Source: Ypsolopha sequella (taxonomy: Eukaryota; Arthropoda; Insecta; Lepidoptera; Ypsolophidae). Taken from it: a stretch of 64,000 bases of DNA. How positions within the stretch are numbered: the stretch's first letter is position 1; the number at the start of each line of letters is the position of its first letter. The DNA is taken from positions 14,979,977 to 15,043,976 of the forward strand of contig OW203989.1 in the NCBI GenBank assembly GCA_934047225.1, given 5' to 3'. Shown piece after piece: positions 1-12,474 of the stretch. A program made the translations under genes and the position numbers. A model generated the notes under the pieces. It saw only the letters and a program-made list of their open reading frames with translations, was not told where the DNA came from and made no database searches.

Positions 1-100
1 AGAGGTTCTTTTTAATAGGTATCTTTAGCAATGTAATATTACGCTATAATATCATAGTTACCTTGCGTCATGAGAAAGTACTTAACTAAGTTAATTTAGT

Positions 101-434
101 CCATCAGCCTGCTTTTTCCACTGCTGAATATATAAACCTTTCTAAGATCTTGCCATTCTTGGCGGTTCTGCTGGAAGAAATGTCCACACACGGTGGGCAG
201 GCGGGTTGGTGAGCGCAGTGCATAAAACTTCACACCAGTGACGCCGCTGCCCCTCACCAGTTTGTTTTATATAAGGCCCGATATACGTCCATCAATCGGT
301 CTCAGGCATCGTGGGTCACCTGGTTTTGCCTGTTTGAGAGTTGTCCTCTTACTCTCACGCAAATAACTTCGGAGGGGTCTGCATGTAAGATGGTGATACC
401 TCCACAGTCGAGCCCGGCACCAGCTCTACCACCT
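101..434 (-). repeat. SINE-like retroposon, copy 1 of 4
   Basis: This is one of four related ~330-bp copies (others at 10171-10503, 14479-14835 and 39791-40067). On the minus strand it starts with GGTGGTAGAGCTG, has a complementary TATCACC/TACCACC segment about 35 bases later (a small 5' stem), and ends near the AGGCTGATGG word that carries a GGAT tail in the other copies. The short simple-repeat tail argues for a LINE-mobilised retroposon. No ORF is conserved between copies. This copy is the most diverged of the four. It could equally be the 3' end of an RTE-like LINE. Confidence 0.7.
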
Positions 435-613
435 TAAAGTTCATTTTTGAAATCACCAAAAATAATGAACTCATGAATGAAAAATAATAAAAAATAATGA
501 ATGAATTTGTAACTACTGTAAGTTGAATTCTTAATTATAAGATATGACGGATTAGCAGACAAAAAAAATTGTAAGTTAATAAGACAAATAACGTATACAG
601 AGATATAAGGTGT

Positions 614-953
614 TTTATTCAACCGCCCCAATTTCTATGGGAGGTTCAGTAGATGATAGAGACTACACTTGTGAAGTTAAGGTTATGGTAATGGCAGGTC
701 TTGTGACATTGAGGATTGTGTGTGAGTAAAATTTGGATTTGGATGTGTGGGTTGACACCGTGAGTAATAGCAATAGCTTTGGATTCATCGTGCTAAGTCC
801 ACTTACATAAAATAATCAAAATTTTACTAAGATATTAATACGATTCTCGATGTCACGTGACCTGCCATTACTTTATCTGATCCACCTGAAACTTTACATG
901 TGTAGTCTCTATGACGTACTGAACCTCCCATAGATATTTGGGTGGTTGAATAA
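614..953. mobile_element. Foldback MITE, ~340 bp, arms ~95 bp
   Basis: Left arm starts TTTATTCAACCGCCC and right arm ends GGGTGGTTGAATAAA. The complementarity continues inward through GGAGGTTCAGTA / TACTGAACCTCC, GAGACTACAC / TGTAGTCTC and AATGGCAGGTC / GACCTGCCATT, giving imperfect arms of about 95 bp around a ~150-bp loop. If the TIR begins TTCAACC it is flanked by TA on both sides, as for Tc1/mariner-type MITEs. No coding capacity. Confidence 0.7.
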
Positions 954-2084
954 ATTTCAACTTGTCTAGATTGTACCAATATTTGTTTAGTGATGTACAA
1001 ATTTAATTGCTCATTTTGACTCTTTGATCTTGGTGATTTATTTACAATTAAGTGTGCTTTTCACATCTTGCCCACCTTGTACAACTTATTAAAAACCTAA
1101 AATTTATATTTCACTAAACTTATCTCAAAACAAAGCTATGTCCCTAGGAGAGAAGAATGAATTTTGAAATAGTTGAAGAGTTTGAGAGTTTCAAAGATAA
1201 TCCTAGTTATTATAATAGGTCATTAACTATGAAATTGCCGTTTTCTATAGAAAATTGGAAGGAAACTCAATTTTTAGTACTAAAATTTTTGCATTTTTAA
1301 GGAATGACAAATCCAAATTTTATAGTTTCTTTTGTGTACAAATGAGACAACATTAAGCTAACAGCAACAATAATTAAATTTTTGTAAGCTGTGGTTTCTT
1401 TTGTATATAAATGAGACAACATTAAGCTAACAGCAACATTAATCAAATTTTTGTAAACTGTGTACTGTAAAAAAATATTACGAATCTTATCATGGAAACG
1501 AATGGCATTTAGGACGAACTGTTTTTGAAAATTAAATTTTAGCTATCAAACTGACAATAAAAACAAAATTTAGTACGTGTAAAACCTTTCAAATAAAAAA
1601 CAAACAATGGTTGAATCAAAGATTGAATTACAGAAATTATGAACTCATGAATCTGTAAAATTTCGACAATTCTATAATAAATGACGGTCACAGTACAAAA
1701 ATTTATATTCGATATAATGGAAAAGTGCTTACTCTCCTTGATCCAATTCACGAATTCAATTTTCTAAGCATTGACGTAATACGAGTACCTATAACGTTGG
1801 CAGTATTACACAAAGAGAATATGAATGTCAGATTTCCAATTCAATACGTTTCAATAAAGCTGCCAATATGTTGCCTTCGATTGCTATTTCAGAAACCAGA
1901 AACTGAGTAGAAGATAATACGAAAGCAATTCTTATAAACGATAGTTCTCCTATATACTTTATGTTAACTGTGAAGATAATGTTACATAAACCGGAAAATG
2001 GCGATAGTTTCAAGTTACACCTGTTCCATACAAATGTTTGCGCGGCTAACACACTTGTCACCTTTAAAACTAAATGTCGCAGAT
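954..2084. other. AT-rich non-coding stretch
   Basis: Apart from the tandem duplication at 1325-1462 I see no gene or recognisable repeat. The short ORFs here overlap each other on opposite strands and have no recognisable motif. Confidence 0.5.
1325..1462. repeat. Two-copy tandem repeat, 69-bp period
   Basis: Units start at 1325 and 1394 with GTTTCTTTTGT and share GAGACAACATTAAGCTAACA; they differ at only a handful of bases. A simple recent duplication. Confidence 0.85.
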
Positions 2085-2517
2085 GGCTGCTTTCTGTGCA
2101 GTCCTTGGCTGGTGGTGGGCCTATGGTGTAGTTATCGTATAATTATGTCTCTTAATTTTAATTTTATTAAACGTTCGTTTGTCATTTTATATTTTGTAAC
2201 TTATTTTTACAATACAATTATAATTAAGTTCTAATTGTATCTATAATTGTATCTATTGTATCTATAATTTTAGTTTTAATTTGTCTTTTGTATTTATCAT
2301 TTTAGTTTTAATTTGTCTATTGTTCATATTTTTCTTTGTGTTTCTTCTTTTTCATTAAAGGCTAAGGCTGAAAATCGGCGGCTTTTTGTGTTTACAAAAA
2401 GTCAATGACCGAGTCTTAGACCGGTTTGTCTCTTCTCATGTTAATTATTATTATTATTATTTTGTATCGTATTTTGTGACAAATAAACAGCTTTTATTAT
2501 TATTATTATTATTATTA
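2085..2517 (+). repeat. LINE 3'-end fragment with ATT/TTA tail
   Basis: The segment ends GACAAATAAACAGC followed by a (TTA)n run, the same ending (AATAAACAG plus TTA run) as the LINE at 16747-19543, so it looks like the 3' UTR and tail of a related LINE. A second, shorter ATT run lies at about 2443-2463. The left boundary is a guess. No ORF remains. Confidence 0.5.
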
Positions 2518-2809
2518 CATGACCAAAATGAATGAAACAACCGTTTTGTTATTTACTATTTCTCATATTTTTTTTTTACAAAAAGTTTTTCAGTTTCCGG
2601 CCACAACATCATCTGTATATTATCTTCAGTACTAGTTTAAACTTGGTATCTAGTAAATAGTTATCTAGTAAATAGTTTAGTAAATACTCTAAAAATCGCG
2701 TCAATAAATAGAAATTCAACACTCATTTTTATCGTATGTAATAGGTTGTCTTTCCGAATTTAACTATTTCATCTGTTTTACCGAATCGATGCGACGTAAT
2801 ACGTCTTTA
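2518..2809. other. Non-coding, nothing recognised
   Basis: No gene or repeat recognised in this AT-rich stretch. Confidence 0.4.
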
Positions 2810-2956
2810 ACCAAAGCATGAAAACATCTCCGTATAGTTGCGTTTCAAACTACAGGGAAACAGCTTCAAGCGGACAGTAGCGGAACTAACAGTTACGTAT
2901 GGCTACCTAAGTTTAGTTTCAAACGCAACTATAGGGAGATGTTTTCGTGCTTAGGC
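2810..2956. mobile_element. Short TA-flanked MITE, 147 bp
   Basis: Imperfect ~40-bp terminal inverted repeats: the left has GAAAACATCTCC then TATAGTTGCGTTT, and the right has the reverse complements AAACGCAACTATA and GGAGATGTTTTC. Flanking TA dinucleotides at 2808-2809 and 2957-2958 fit a mariner-type target duplication. No coding capacity. Confidence 0.7.
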
Positions 2957-3614
2957 TACTGATATTTAAGGCGAATGGATACGCCAAGTGCAATTTGGAC
3001 CTGTCTTTGAAGGCCTACTCCTCCCACACGGGTAGTCCAAAAACTTTCATACAAATATATGATAGGCATTAATTATAGAGTCAAAAATAAATTTTAAGTT
3101 TCATAAACTCTTTTTTTATTGTAAGTTTTGACAAAAAAAATCGAAAGTCATCGAAAGTTTCACATGATTAACACAAGAATTCTCTTACTCCTTCCAAACG
3201 CCTAAAGCGATTTTAATTATTATTTCACCAAACTATAGAAAATCTTTATATCTAAAAAATTGTTGTTCAAATTTGTTTTTCCGTTCATGGCGTCCATTTA
3301 AAAAGTATTATTTTCTCCTATTTTGCGCTAGTCGGAGACGTAGTGGATGTCGTAACAGCCATTTTTTAAGGCACGCTGAAATGAACATTATTTCAATGTT
3401 GTTTCCGTTGATATTTGTACCGACACACATCGAGTTGCTTATTAAGCGTGATACGCCTCAAAATAACGAAAGTTATTAAAGTCAAAGTAACGAATATACT
3501 CAAACAAAGGTTAGTTATAATCTTATAAAATATATGTAGATGTGACGAGCTTTTTTCCGTAATTATATTCTCCAAAATTATACATTTTCAAAAAAGTTTG
3601 AACCACTAGCCAAA
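2957..3614. other. Non-coding stretch, nothing recognised
   Basis: The overlapping 60-70 codon ORFs here have no recognisable motif and lie in conflicting frames. I see no repeat structure. Confidence 0.45.
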
Positions 3615-3762
3615 ATTTTCCTTGATGTGACCTCAATCGCTTTGTCAAAAGCTTTATCGAACACTTGTTTAGTAACGCTGAAACAATTTTCCTTAATGTG
3701 ACCTCAGTCGCTTTTTCAAGCAAGTTTTATCGAACACTTGTTTCGAAACAAAATTTTCTTAA
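3615..3762. repeat. Two-copy tandem repeat, ~71-bp period
   Basis: Units start ATTTTCCTTGATGTGACCTC and ATTTTCCTTAATGTGACCTC and both end with TTATCGAACACTTGTTT. A start of a third unit (AAATTTTCTT) follows. Units are imperfect, so the duplication is not very recent. Confidence 0.8.
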
Positions 3763-3807
3763 TATTAGCTACACATGATTATATTCAATATGAACGTCGA
3801 ACTACAG

Positions 3808-4149
3808 CAGGCATGACAAACTCAAAGTTATTGGTGGGCCAAACGCATAAAGACCGTAGAATCAGTGGGCCGCAAAACGCAACCATAAAGAAAAAGAACT
3901 CATTGCATATAGATAGAATAGTACATGTAATTTAATAATTAACAGTAAAATAATATAAAAATATATTAAAATCCTTTCCAAGAAATTTGTAATCTTTTGT
4001 CTTTAAATAAATTATCAATTTGAGGGGTAATTCTATCTGCGGACAAGCTCACGGGCCGCATCAGATAGCCTTCTTAAATTTGGATCGGGCCGCCGGTAAA
4101 TGCGTAGAGGGCCGCATGCGGCCCGCGGGCCGCAAGTTTGACATGCTTG
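3808..4149. mobile_element. hAT-type MITE with exact 8-bp target duplication
   Basis: The element starts CAGGCATGACAAACTC and ends with the reverse complement of CAAGCATGTCAAACTT. It is flanked on both sides by AACTACAG (3800-3807 and 4150-4157), an exact 8-bp duplication, the hallmark of hAT transposition. The right end contains GCGGCCCGCGGGCCGC, typical of a widespread hAT subfamily with GGGCCGC-rich subterminal regions. The interior is AT-rich with no transposase, so it is a non-autonomous derivative. Confidence 0.9.
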
Positions 4150-4157
4150 AACTACAG

Positions 4158-6796
4158 TGACTAATTACCTCATGTATCTTGTACTAGAAAAAACATTGTT
4201 TCCTAATAATAAAAAAAACTTTGAAGTCAATTAGAATTTAAAACATGGTAATCATAATACTTTTGTTAATATCTATCAGCTTGGCATACGATAAGTTCAA
4301 TAAAAAAACCTACTTGATGACAAAATAATATATAACTTTAACATATAAAAGTGCCGAATGATTTCTGTTTACTTATACAGTCTCTCTGGAATAAATTAGA
4401 CTATACAAATCTCTGAGCCCTCTCCTCAATGCTGGGTGTAATGGACCACACATTCTTCCAATCATACTAAACCACTCTTCCCAAGAAACATTAGTTTGGG
4501 AAATATTTGAGTTTCAAATAAAAATGCGTGAACCCTAACGCACCGAGATACGGGTGTTTTTCGAGGCAGCGTCATCCGTGAAACAGCTGTTCACACGCAG
4601 TGTTTTAAAATATACCTTCCTCCTACGAGATAAAGTCTTTAAGTTACAGTTGAATATCTTCTTCTGTGATGATTTGCGCGAGTATTTTTCTTTAGAGCGT
4701 TGTTCAATATGATCAGTATGGTATGTGGTTTTATTTAAAGTTCGTAATCTATTTACACTCGGTATTTATCGTTGGACAATAAGTTATTATCTACAAGGTA
4801 GTGTCTGAGCAGGAATAAGGGATTTCCATTGAAGAAGATCTACATTCAAGAAGATTCTGCTCCAGGTGTGGCTAGCTCTTTTTTAGCCTTTATAAAAACG
4901 GAAAACTTGACTTCTTATTTGTCAGATCTACAATGTCTGCAGAAATCAGCAAAAAATAGAACACAAAGACTAAATAAATCAAGTTATGTATCGCCATTTT
5001 CACATTCACCCTAGCCTTTTCAATCGGATGCATGCGAGTAGCCGAAAATATAATACCCTACTTCTCCCAATTCTCGAATTGAATCTACAAAATGACTGTA
5101 GTTTGCCGGGATAAGTACTGCCATATGTCACAGGGGTGGATCCTAAAAGCGGGCATAAAAACATTATGCGCGAACCATCCCGAACTATCTCCGGAACCCT
5201 CTACGCACCACCGCGCCATCTGTGGCTGCCCCTCATTTTACAACTTAACTAATTCATGAGTCTCTGATGAGATGGCCATTTTTACTTGTCCTGCTTTTCG
5301 ATTTGGGTAGAAAAGAAAATTTAGTTGAAGTGAGAATCTTTAGATTGAGTATGAGTTTTTAAAAGATCTTGATTAACATACATTTAGAACTATACAGTTG
5401 ACTAAGTAACAGCGACATGCGGTAACCAGTTGTAGGAGGCTGACATTTAGATTACTTAAGATAATATTGTAATTTCAATTTGAGGTGGGCCATCCCGCCA
5501 CAGTATAGATAAGTAACAGTATTACGTCTGGGCAGTGTCCCTGAAACAATGCTCGGTAGACGCACGCATTACGGCTGCCCACATATACGCGCGGAAATCG
5601 GGTGGCGTCTCACACTCTCCACGTCCATTCCGCACCCCTACTATGAGGTGTGTACCGAGATTTAGAAGTGCGCGTTTCGGCCGTTTTATATAAAGACATA
5701 ATACTGTTTACTTATGGGTAGTATTTATGAGCGAATATAAATTCAAATTTAAGGTGTCAAAAATACTGAATATACTAAAATACTAAGAGGACGAAAAACT
5801 GTGGGCGGATAAAATGTTGAAAACGGTGACTTGAAAATATAAATTTGGGTTGATTTGAATAATTCTCAGGCAAATAATTTTAAATTTTAGTGACAATTTA
5901 ATTTTAAATAATAAAACTAGGGACGTCGCCTCGCTCCGCTCCGCTTCGCTCCGCTTCGCTCGGCTCCTTATTTTATTTATTTAACAATATGTAAACCTAA
6001 CACGCTCCTCCTCGCTTCGCTCGTCGTCGCACCAATTTTTTGATATTGGGTGAAATATTTTCGACTTCATACTTTAAATTCGCTTACTCAGTATTTTTAG
6101 TCGCACGCTTTGGTATTGGTTCCGGACACTTAAAGTCGCTAATTAAACTTTTATTCGCCCGATTAATAATTTCCCTTTACTTATCTATCCTGTGATCCCG
6201 CTCAGCTGCCATATAAAATGCTTTAGGTGTTTGTGCTGTCCTGATGGCTTTGATCTCAATGAAACTTTGCACAAATCTTTATATTTATTTCCTCCCCCCC
6301 CCTCCGACACAGCACTCTGACCCATCTCTCAACTCAACAAGAGGTAAAAGATGGCGAGATATTAAAAAAGCGCCAAATTCGTGAAATGTTTTCAGGTAAA
6401 AGCTGTATTCCATGAAATGGTAACTGGTTATTTATAGAAAAGTATATAAACTTAGTCTTCTTTACATGAACATGAACATTTACATTACAAAAAATAATAA
6501 TTTTAAAATTTTGTTTAATTTTAAGTTTATCTAAATTATTTAAATTAGTTAGTGAATTAAAAAAAAAGTTATTTTAGTTTTATTAAAGCTTCTTTACAAG
6601 CAAGTTTAAATCTACTTGAATTACACTGATATCGCAGTTGTTGCATATTAAATTATAGGTGTTTGTGAGTCTGGAAATCGGAAAATATGAAAATATGAAT
6701 GAGACAACATTATGGAAAAATTACTTTTTTGTGTCAAATTAAATGTTGCTTGATCATCAAACAAAACACATGTAATAAGGAATAAAACAGATTTTT
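4158..6796. other. Long non-coding stretch
   Basis: No supported gene. It holds the CGCT-rich stretch at 5925-6033 and a C-run at about 6293-6302. ORFs are short and unremarkable. GC-rich patches near 5150-5230 and 5560-5640 may be old repeat fragments that I could not name. Confidence 0.45.
5925..6033. repeat. CGCTCCGCTTCGCTC low-complexity pair
   Basis: Two patches (5925-5967 and about 6000-6033) are built from repeats of CGCTCCG and CGCTTCG words, separated by an AT-rich spacer. The same GCTTCGCTC/CGCTACGCTC vocabulary occurs in the hairpins at 7052-7173 and 12115-12235, suggesting a shared origin or constraint. Confidence 0.6.
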
Positions 6797-7172
6797 ATTG
6801 CATGTGCTCGTAAAGACGTAAAGGCCCACTTTTTATGCATCAAAACCGAACAGAAAGTCGATTATTTTGCCCTAGGGCTTTATTATTATTATTTTTTTTA
6901 ATTTGTTTGCAATGGTTGGCTAACCTGCAGCCTTTCCTGTGCACCATAGATGTTATAATTTTTTTCCACTGTTTAACGGCTCTGGATACAATCCTTTTGA
7001 GCCAATCATAATTTAAAGTTCACAAGATTATCACACTATGCATTGAAAAACGTAGTATGATACACGGGCGTAAAAGCAATAAATTACTCGGTTACGTTTA
7101 AAACACTCGCTACGCTCGTGTTTTAAATCGTCCTCGTAATTTATTCCTTTGCGCCCTTGTAGCATAAACTAC
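6797..7172 (+). repeat. Hairpin-bearing repeat, copy P
   Basis: About 375 bp that reappear in reverse orientation at 12115-12474. Shared landmarks are GCATGTGCTCGTAAAG, GTCGATTATTTTGCCCTA, a TTA run, TGGTTGGCTAACCTG and the 3' hairpin 7052-7173. That hairpin pairs GTAGTATGATACACGGGCG with CGCCCTTGTAGCATAAACTAC around a core of TTTAAAACACTCGCTACG. No ORF. Class unknown. Confidence 0.75.
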
Positions 7173-10170
7173 TATTAAAACAAAGGATGCGTTTATAATA
7201 AAACAATTATAAAGCTGCCTCTGTTCCAAGCTGCCTGCCCCCGACTCGAGTTACTTACGTACATACCAGCGTCAGTTATCTACTGCCATAGACTTTAGTC
7301 TATGCTACTACGGTTGCGCAATTTCACATGCGACATTCATTGTTGGTTGGCATTTCGTAATTTTGGAAACCAGCTTCACATATATCAGACCTCAACATTA
7401 ACCGTACAGAAATACCCGCAACAATAATTTAAACAAGGGGTGGTGGAAACACTAAACCGAGGACGAATACGAGGGTTCAAATTAGAACTATTTCAATTAA
7501 TTTCAAGTCTATAACCATTACAGAGTGTGGTGTACCGAAATGACAGATCTCTCCACGTAAGGCAAAGTAAATTAACACATGCTATGACGTGTGATGCTGC
7601 ACGCTGCGAAAGGATGCGACAGGCACAGCTTAGGCCCTGTATAACACTTCGGAATTATCTCGCCACCATGACAAAAAAATCTGGGCTGATTTTGGTTTGG
7701 GAAGGGTTCGAAAGGTACAAAAGGCGGCCGTGGAAGTGTTAAGTCACAGCAAGTTCGTCTTTGAAGCTTCGTATCTCAAAAAAGTATTTAGGATATGGGT
7801 GACTCAAGATTGAGCACTTAATTTTGCATCATTTAGAACTGAACTCTATGACGTCATTATTATCGCTCTGAGCCGTGGCTGTTACGACAACACAAATGTC
7901 TCGAAAAACTGCGTTTTTATTAAATATTTCAACCAGAAAAGTAAAAACACGATTTGTTCAAACTAGCTAGATATCATTCAAACAAATTTTATAAAGAAAC
8001 AACCAACTGAATCCTGAAACTGATACTCGAGAGAAAATGAATATAAACTCTAAAATTAGTAAAATAGAGGTTTACAAAAGATTTTATTTACAGCAAACTA
8101 ACTTCATAAACATTAGGAGAACATTGGAGTATTTTTTAATAAATGAATGTGGGTTTCCTGGTTATTGCAACAAAATCATCCAAAGTCTGGCATTTCATTT
8201 CTATTTGCCTCATATCTCCCTTTAATTAATAAAACTACTTATAACCCGCGCAGTTAGAGAAAAGAATTAAAAATGGCGTCGTTGTAGTATAAAATTGTTT
8301 TCTTTGTTAGTTAGGATTTGTAAAAGACCCTAAAAATATATAATTTTACAGTGAAACCGGTCGGGCATAATAAAGTTTACTGTATATGTGGATGAGTACA
8401 AGTCTTTTTTTAAACAATGTTTTATAAATTCCACCAAGCATCTACTATGTAAATGAAATAGTATGGCATACTCGAAATACTTATATTTCGGCTAAAATTG
8501 GATCGTCATCAGTCGATTAAAATATACCCACTGACAATGTTTATTTATTTTAATTTTATTATATTTCATGTTACTTTCATCATTCTTTCTAAGGTAGAAT
8601 ATTCAATAAACATATATGGCAATTGGAAATTCAAAGATAAAGATCTAATAACCATTTCATTAATTCGTTTGTCGAACTTTCTCCAAACAAAAGTTTCTTT
8701 ACAGACTTGATACGCCTGAAATTTCCTTAAAACATTGCAAAATGTGATGCTCCTTAGAAAACTTCATACGAGTAAGTAAATGTAACTTTAAATTTCAAAC
8801 TTTTGGAGTTTTCGCCGAGAGTCATTGACGAGGAAAAGATGAAGTTTCCATCAGCGTCAGGTAAAATAGCATCTACAGAATTATGGAACGTGCTAAAAAA
8901 TTTGAACCATGTGCTGGCTCAAGCCTAAAGAAAATCGATTTTTTGGTGAGATTCAATATTTTTTTCAGTTTTTAACACGCCTAGAATAATAATAGTTATT
9001 TGGTATCAAAAGAAAGGATTTCTTTTGAAGAACGGTTGTTATTATTTTTTATAATTTACTTGATTAAAACAGGCACCAAATATGTCCCTGTTTTCGATTG
9101 TTACGGTTACCGTCATATTTGAACAGTCAGTAGGGTAAACCTGTAAAAAAGCTAAAAGTTCTTTGCGGTCATATTTGCTTAAACACCTTTAATTAATGGA
9201 TGTGCTGTGCGTGTTATTCCTTTTCATAATGGTTTCCTTTTCTTAATGAAAATGTCGGAAATTGTGAAAATTTCCTACATTTTTACCACCAATAAACGTA
9301 TTGTTTTGGGACAAAATATGAATCAAGGTGAATATTTTATATTGTTTAATTTATAGGTAAGTTTTTCTTAATTTATTTTTTAGTTAGGTATAATTTTATC
9401 TTTTATATTTCTATTAATTTATATGTAGTCTTAATGTTATTTAAGTTTTATATTGTTAAATAAATAAAGAACTATATAGGTGAATAATACTTATACAATA
9501 TAAAGAATAAGGGTTTTGCAACTACAAAGACTTTATTTTGTTTTAATTTTAACTAATAAGTAAATTTGTAATGGAAAATACTACTTTTTTTTTCAGTGCC
9601 TGTCAGACGGGTATTAATAGCTTATTAATAGTATTATCTTGGTCAGACTGGCGCAGCGATTAGGCGTATGCATGTAGTTCATTTTTATTATGTAACCTCC
9701 CTTTCGTACACTCTCATCTCTCCCTTTCTCCTCTCGCTGTTATTTATTATACATAGTTTAGAAAACTCTTAAACCGTCAGTTGGTTCCCGCAGCTAATGA
9801 AATTTATCATCCTGACATCTATTGATGAAAACAACTTTTGATCTAGCGCCGCACCGTCTGGAATGAAATTACCTCGCAACTTTTCCAACAAACTGAAACT
9901 GTTGTACAACATAAAAGTTGTAATGAGATCAAGATAACTTTGGAACTGCGTTGACTTTTACAAATTAACAGCAATGTGCTTGATGTTGAAGCTTGTCCTC
10001 AAATTCTGTGGAACTAAAATAAATTGCAATTTTTTACTGAGTTCGTTGGACATTTGCAGTTTGCGCACTGTAAGATTATACTATTCGATTCCACCAATCC
10101 CCTGAATTATTGATAAAAATACGAACAAAACTAGTCAAATAAATAAAATCATAATTATTGATTATTGCCA
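7173..10170. other. Long non-coding stretch
   Basis: About 3 kb with no supported gene. Minor structure: an 8-bp inverted repeat CATAGACT-TT-AGTCTATG near 7287. The 71-codon ORF at 7527-7742 has no recognisable motif or homologous pattern, so I do not call it. Confidence 0.45.
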
Positions 10171-10503
10171 GGTGGTAGAGCTGAGGCCGGGCTCGACTGT
10201 GGAGCTTACTTAGAGACCCTTCGAAGTAATTCGGGGGAGAGTAAGAAGACAGCTCACAGGCAAAAACCTAGGCCCACCATGCCTAGGACCGATGGATGGC
10301 GGTATATCCATCCCTAATAGCCGGGGCTTATTTGGAACAGACAGTGGCGTCACTGGTGCGAAGGTTCCGGCACCGCGCTCACCAACCCGCCTGCCAAGGG
10401 TGTGTGAGTATGGGCAATTCTTTCAGGATGACTGCCGGAAGTGGCAAAGTCCTGGAAAGGCTTATGTCGGGCAGTGGACGAACTAGGCTGATGGATGGAT
10501 GGA
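10171..10503 (+). repeat. SINE-like retroposon, copy 2 of 4
   Basis: This is the plus-strand copy of the family at 101, 14479 and 39791. It begins GGTGGTAGAGCTGAGG and ends GGCTGATGGATGGATGG, which shows the 3' tail as a GGAT simple repeat and fixes the orientation of the family. Short ORFs inside it are not conserved in the other copies. Confidence 0.75.
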
Positions 10504-10864
10504 TATTTATTGAACTGTAGACACAAGTACATTAAAAATAGTATTTCTACACGACCTAAGCTAGTGGTTAGCCCTATACTTTGAACCAGATACGCTCATA
10601 CGGATGGATATCGAGAGTTATTTCCCATGCACCCTCTTTTCACTGACAATTTTTACCCCCAACTTGACAGAGGGTGAGCGTTATTTCCGTACTTTGGACA
10701 CCAATACACGCTTTTAATACACTGGTTTACCCTACGGTGTTTTCCTTCACCGTTTAGCAAGCGGGACCTAAGTATACCAATACTATGCACAGTTCAAATC
10801 TGACAAACTCTATGGTGCACGCTCGACCCGCTGAATGCGAACCCAGTTCTCAATATTTTTCATC

Positions 10865-11286
10865 TTAAGGCGATATGTAAAAGTTTTAGCGTCCCTGTTA
10901 CTCCATATGCAAAAAACCCTCAGTGCGAGTAGGACGGATTCGTGGAAAAGTAGCAAAAAGTCGGTTTTTTATTAATATAAAATGTGCAAAGCTATTTTGT
11001 CAAAAATATTTTCAAGGAGACTTTACAAATATATAATATCCACATTTTGAATGCAATTTCACAATGAAATTAGTTAGGATTTCAGAATTACAGGAAAAAT
11101 TAAAACAATTTATAAGGTCTTTTCGGAATTAAATTCTATCTAGAAAATTTCATCCAATCGCGTTTGCTTCAGTGAGAATCTTAATCAAATACTCAATAAA
11201 CATTTACCCAAAAATGAAATACATAGATGGCGTTAAAGTGGAGTAAATGGATTCGAAAAAACCCCTTTTTTTTGGTATCGTCTTAA
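10865..11286. mobile_element. TTAA-flanked MITE, copy C
   Basis: Starts TTAAGGCGATATG and ends TATCGTCTTAA, so it has TTAA at both ends with short inverted GGCGATA/TATCGTC termini. Relatives lie at 21194-21960 and 22698-23143. TTAA target sites are characteristic of piggyBac-type transposition. There is no transposase, so it would be non-autonomous. Assignment to piggyBac rests on TTAA only. Confidence 0.6.
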
Positions 11287-11372
11287 GGACAGGTGACCAC
11301 CAACGACCTTGAGTCGATACAAGTACCGACAGAAACTATATTGAAATAAAATTCATTGATAATGCACGCACT

Positions 11373-11410
11373 GTGAAAGTGAAAGTGAAAGTGAAAAAAA
11401 AGTGAAAGTG
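11373..11410. repeat. GTGAAA microsatellite
   Basis: Tandem GTGAAA units interrupted by an A-run. It explains the phenylalanine/threonine-rich shadow ORF on the minus strand. Confidence 0.9.
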
Positions 11411-11413
11411 AAG

Positions 11414-12114
11414 AAGTATTTTGAAAAGTGAAACTGCATTACGACGTGACGTCGTTGGGTCTCCGGAAAGCGCAATATAGTAGAAAATAATACCTTTCAC
11501 ATGGATGCTATGGACGGAAAAAAAATTCCAGAATTTTTTAACCAATACTTTTCTTGTATTTTAGTGCAAGAACCATACAAATACCATTAGTGGTTTCAAA
11601 GAAATAACCAATTTTAGTTACTTAATTTTAGTCTAAAAACTGCTTGACATTGAACAATATTTTCATGCAGTTTCTTATACGCGAGAATAATTTCCTTGAA
11701 TGAAGTTGTTCTATTTAGTTTAACTAACAATGTATATTTTTTTTATAATTTATAAACATACCGTTTAAGAGAAATAACTTTATGGCTGACGGTATGACGC
11801 TGGGAAGAGGTGCCTAAATGACTAGTAAAACCATTTTTTTATTCATAACCGTCATTCATTAAGCCAACGAGCATAAATGATACAGGGTGTGTGTAAGTGC
11901 ATTAAGCGCAGTGTGGCCGGCTGTGGCGCGGAAAATTACAGTTTTTATGCAATAGCCTGCAGCAGGGCGGACGGCACAACGGCGGGCGGAAACGCTAATT
12001 GCAATTTGAGCCGGAGCTGACTCCCACAAAATGTGATACGTGATTTTTTAATTTAAGTAAATCTAAGTTTTATGTTTTTGTGTATTTCCCCATATTAATA
12101 TTTGTTATATAATA
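11414..12114. other. Non-coding stretch
   Basis: No gene or clear repeat. A GC-rich patch around 11890-12010 (CGGAGC, GGCGGG words) may be an old repeat fragment. Confidence 0.4.
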
Positions 12115-12474
12115 GTAGTTTATGCTACAAGGGCGCAAAGGAATAAATCACGAGGACGATTTAAAACACGAGCGTAGCGAGTGTTTTAAACGTAACCGAG
12201 TAATTTATTGCTCGTACGCCCGTGTATCATACTACGTTTTTCAATGCATAGTGTGAGGAAATAAAACAAATATAATTTTGTGAACTTTAAATTGTAATTA
12301 ACTTAAACAGTGGAAAAAAAAGTTTGACATTTATGGTACACAGTAAAGGTTTCAGGTTAGCCAACCATTGTAAATAAATAAAATAATAATAATAATAAAG
12401 CTCTAGGGCAAAATAATCGACTTTCTGTTCGGTTTTAATGCATAAAAAGTGGGCCTTTACGAGCACATGCATTG
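12115..12474 (-). repeat. Hairpin-bearing repeat, copy Q
   Basis: Reverse-oriented relative of 6797-7172, with the terminal hairpin at 12115-12235. It preserves CGCTACGCTCG (as CGAGCGTAGCG) and the stem ends GTAGTTTATGCTAC. The 61-codon ORF inside it is a shadow of the repeat. Confidence 0.75.

Noticed and set aside
7527..7742. 71-codon ORF as a possible small gene
   Set aside because: No signal peptide, domain, codon bias or neighbouring gene structure; the length is expected by chance in 3 kb of open DNA.
10171..10200. TGGTAGAGCTG...GGGCTCGACT as a tRNA gene
   Set aside because: It resembles A- and B-box words but no cloverleaf can be drawn, and the sequence is shared by a retroposon family.
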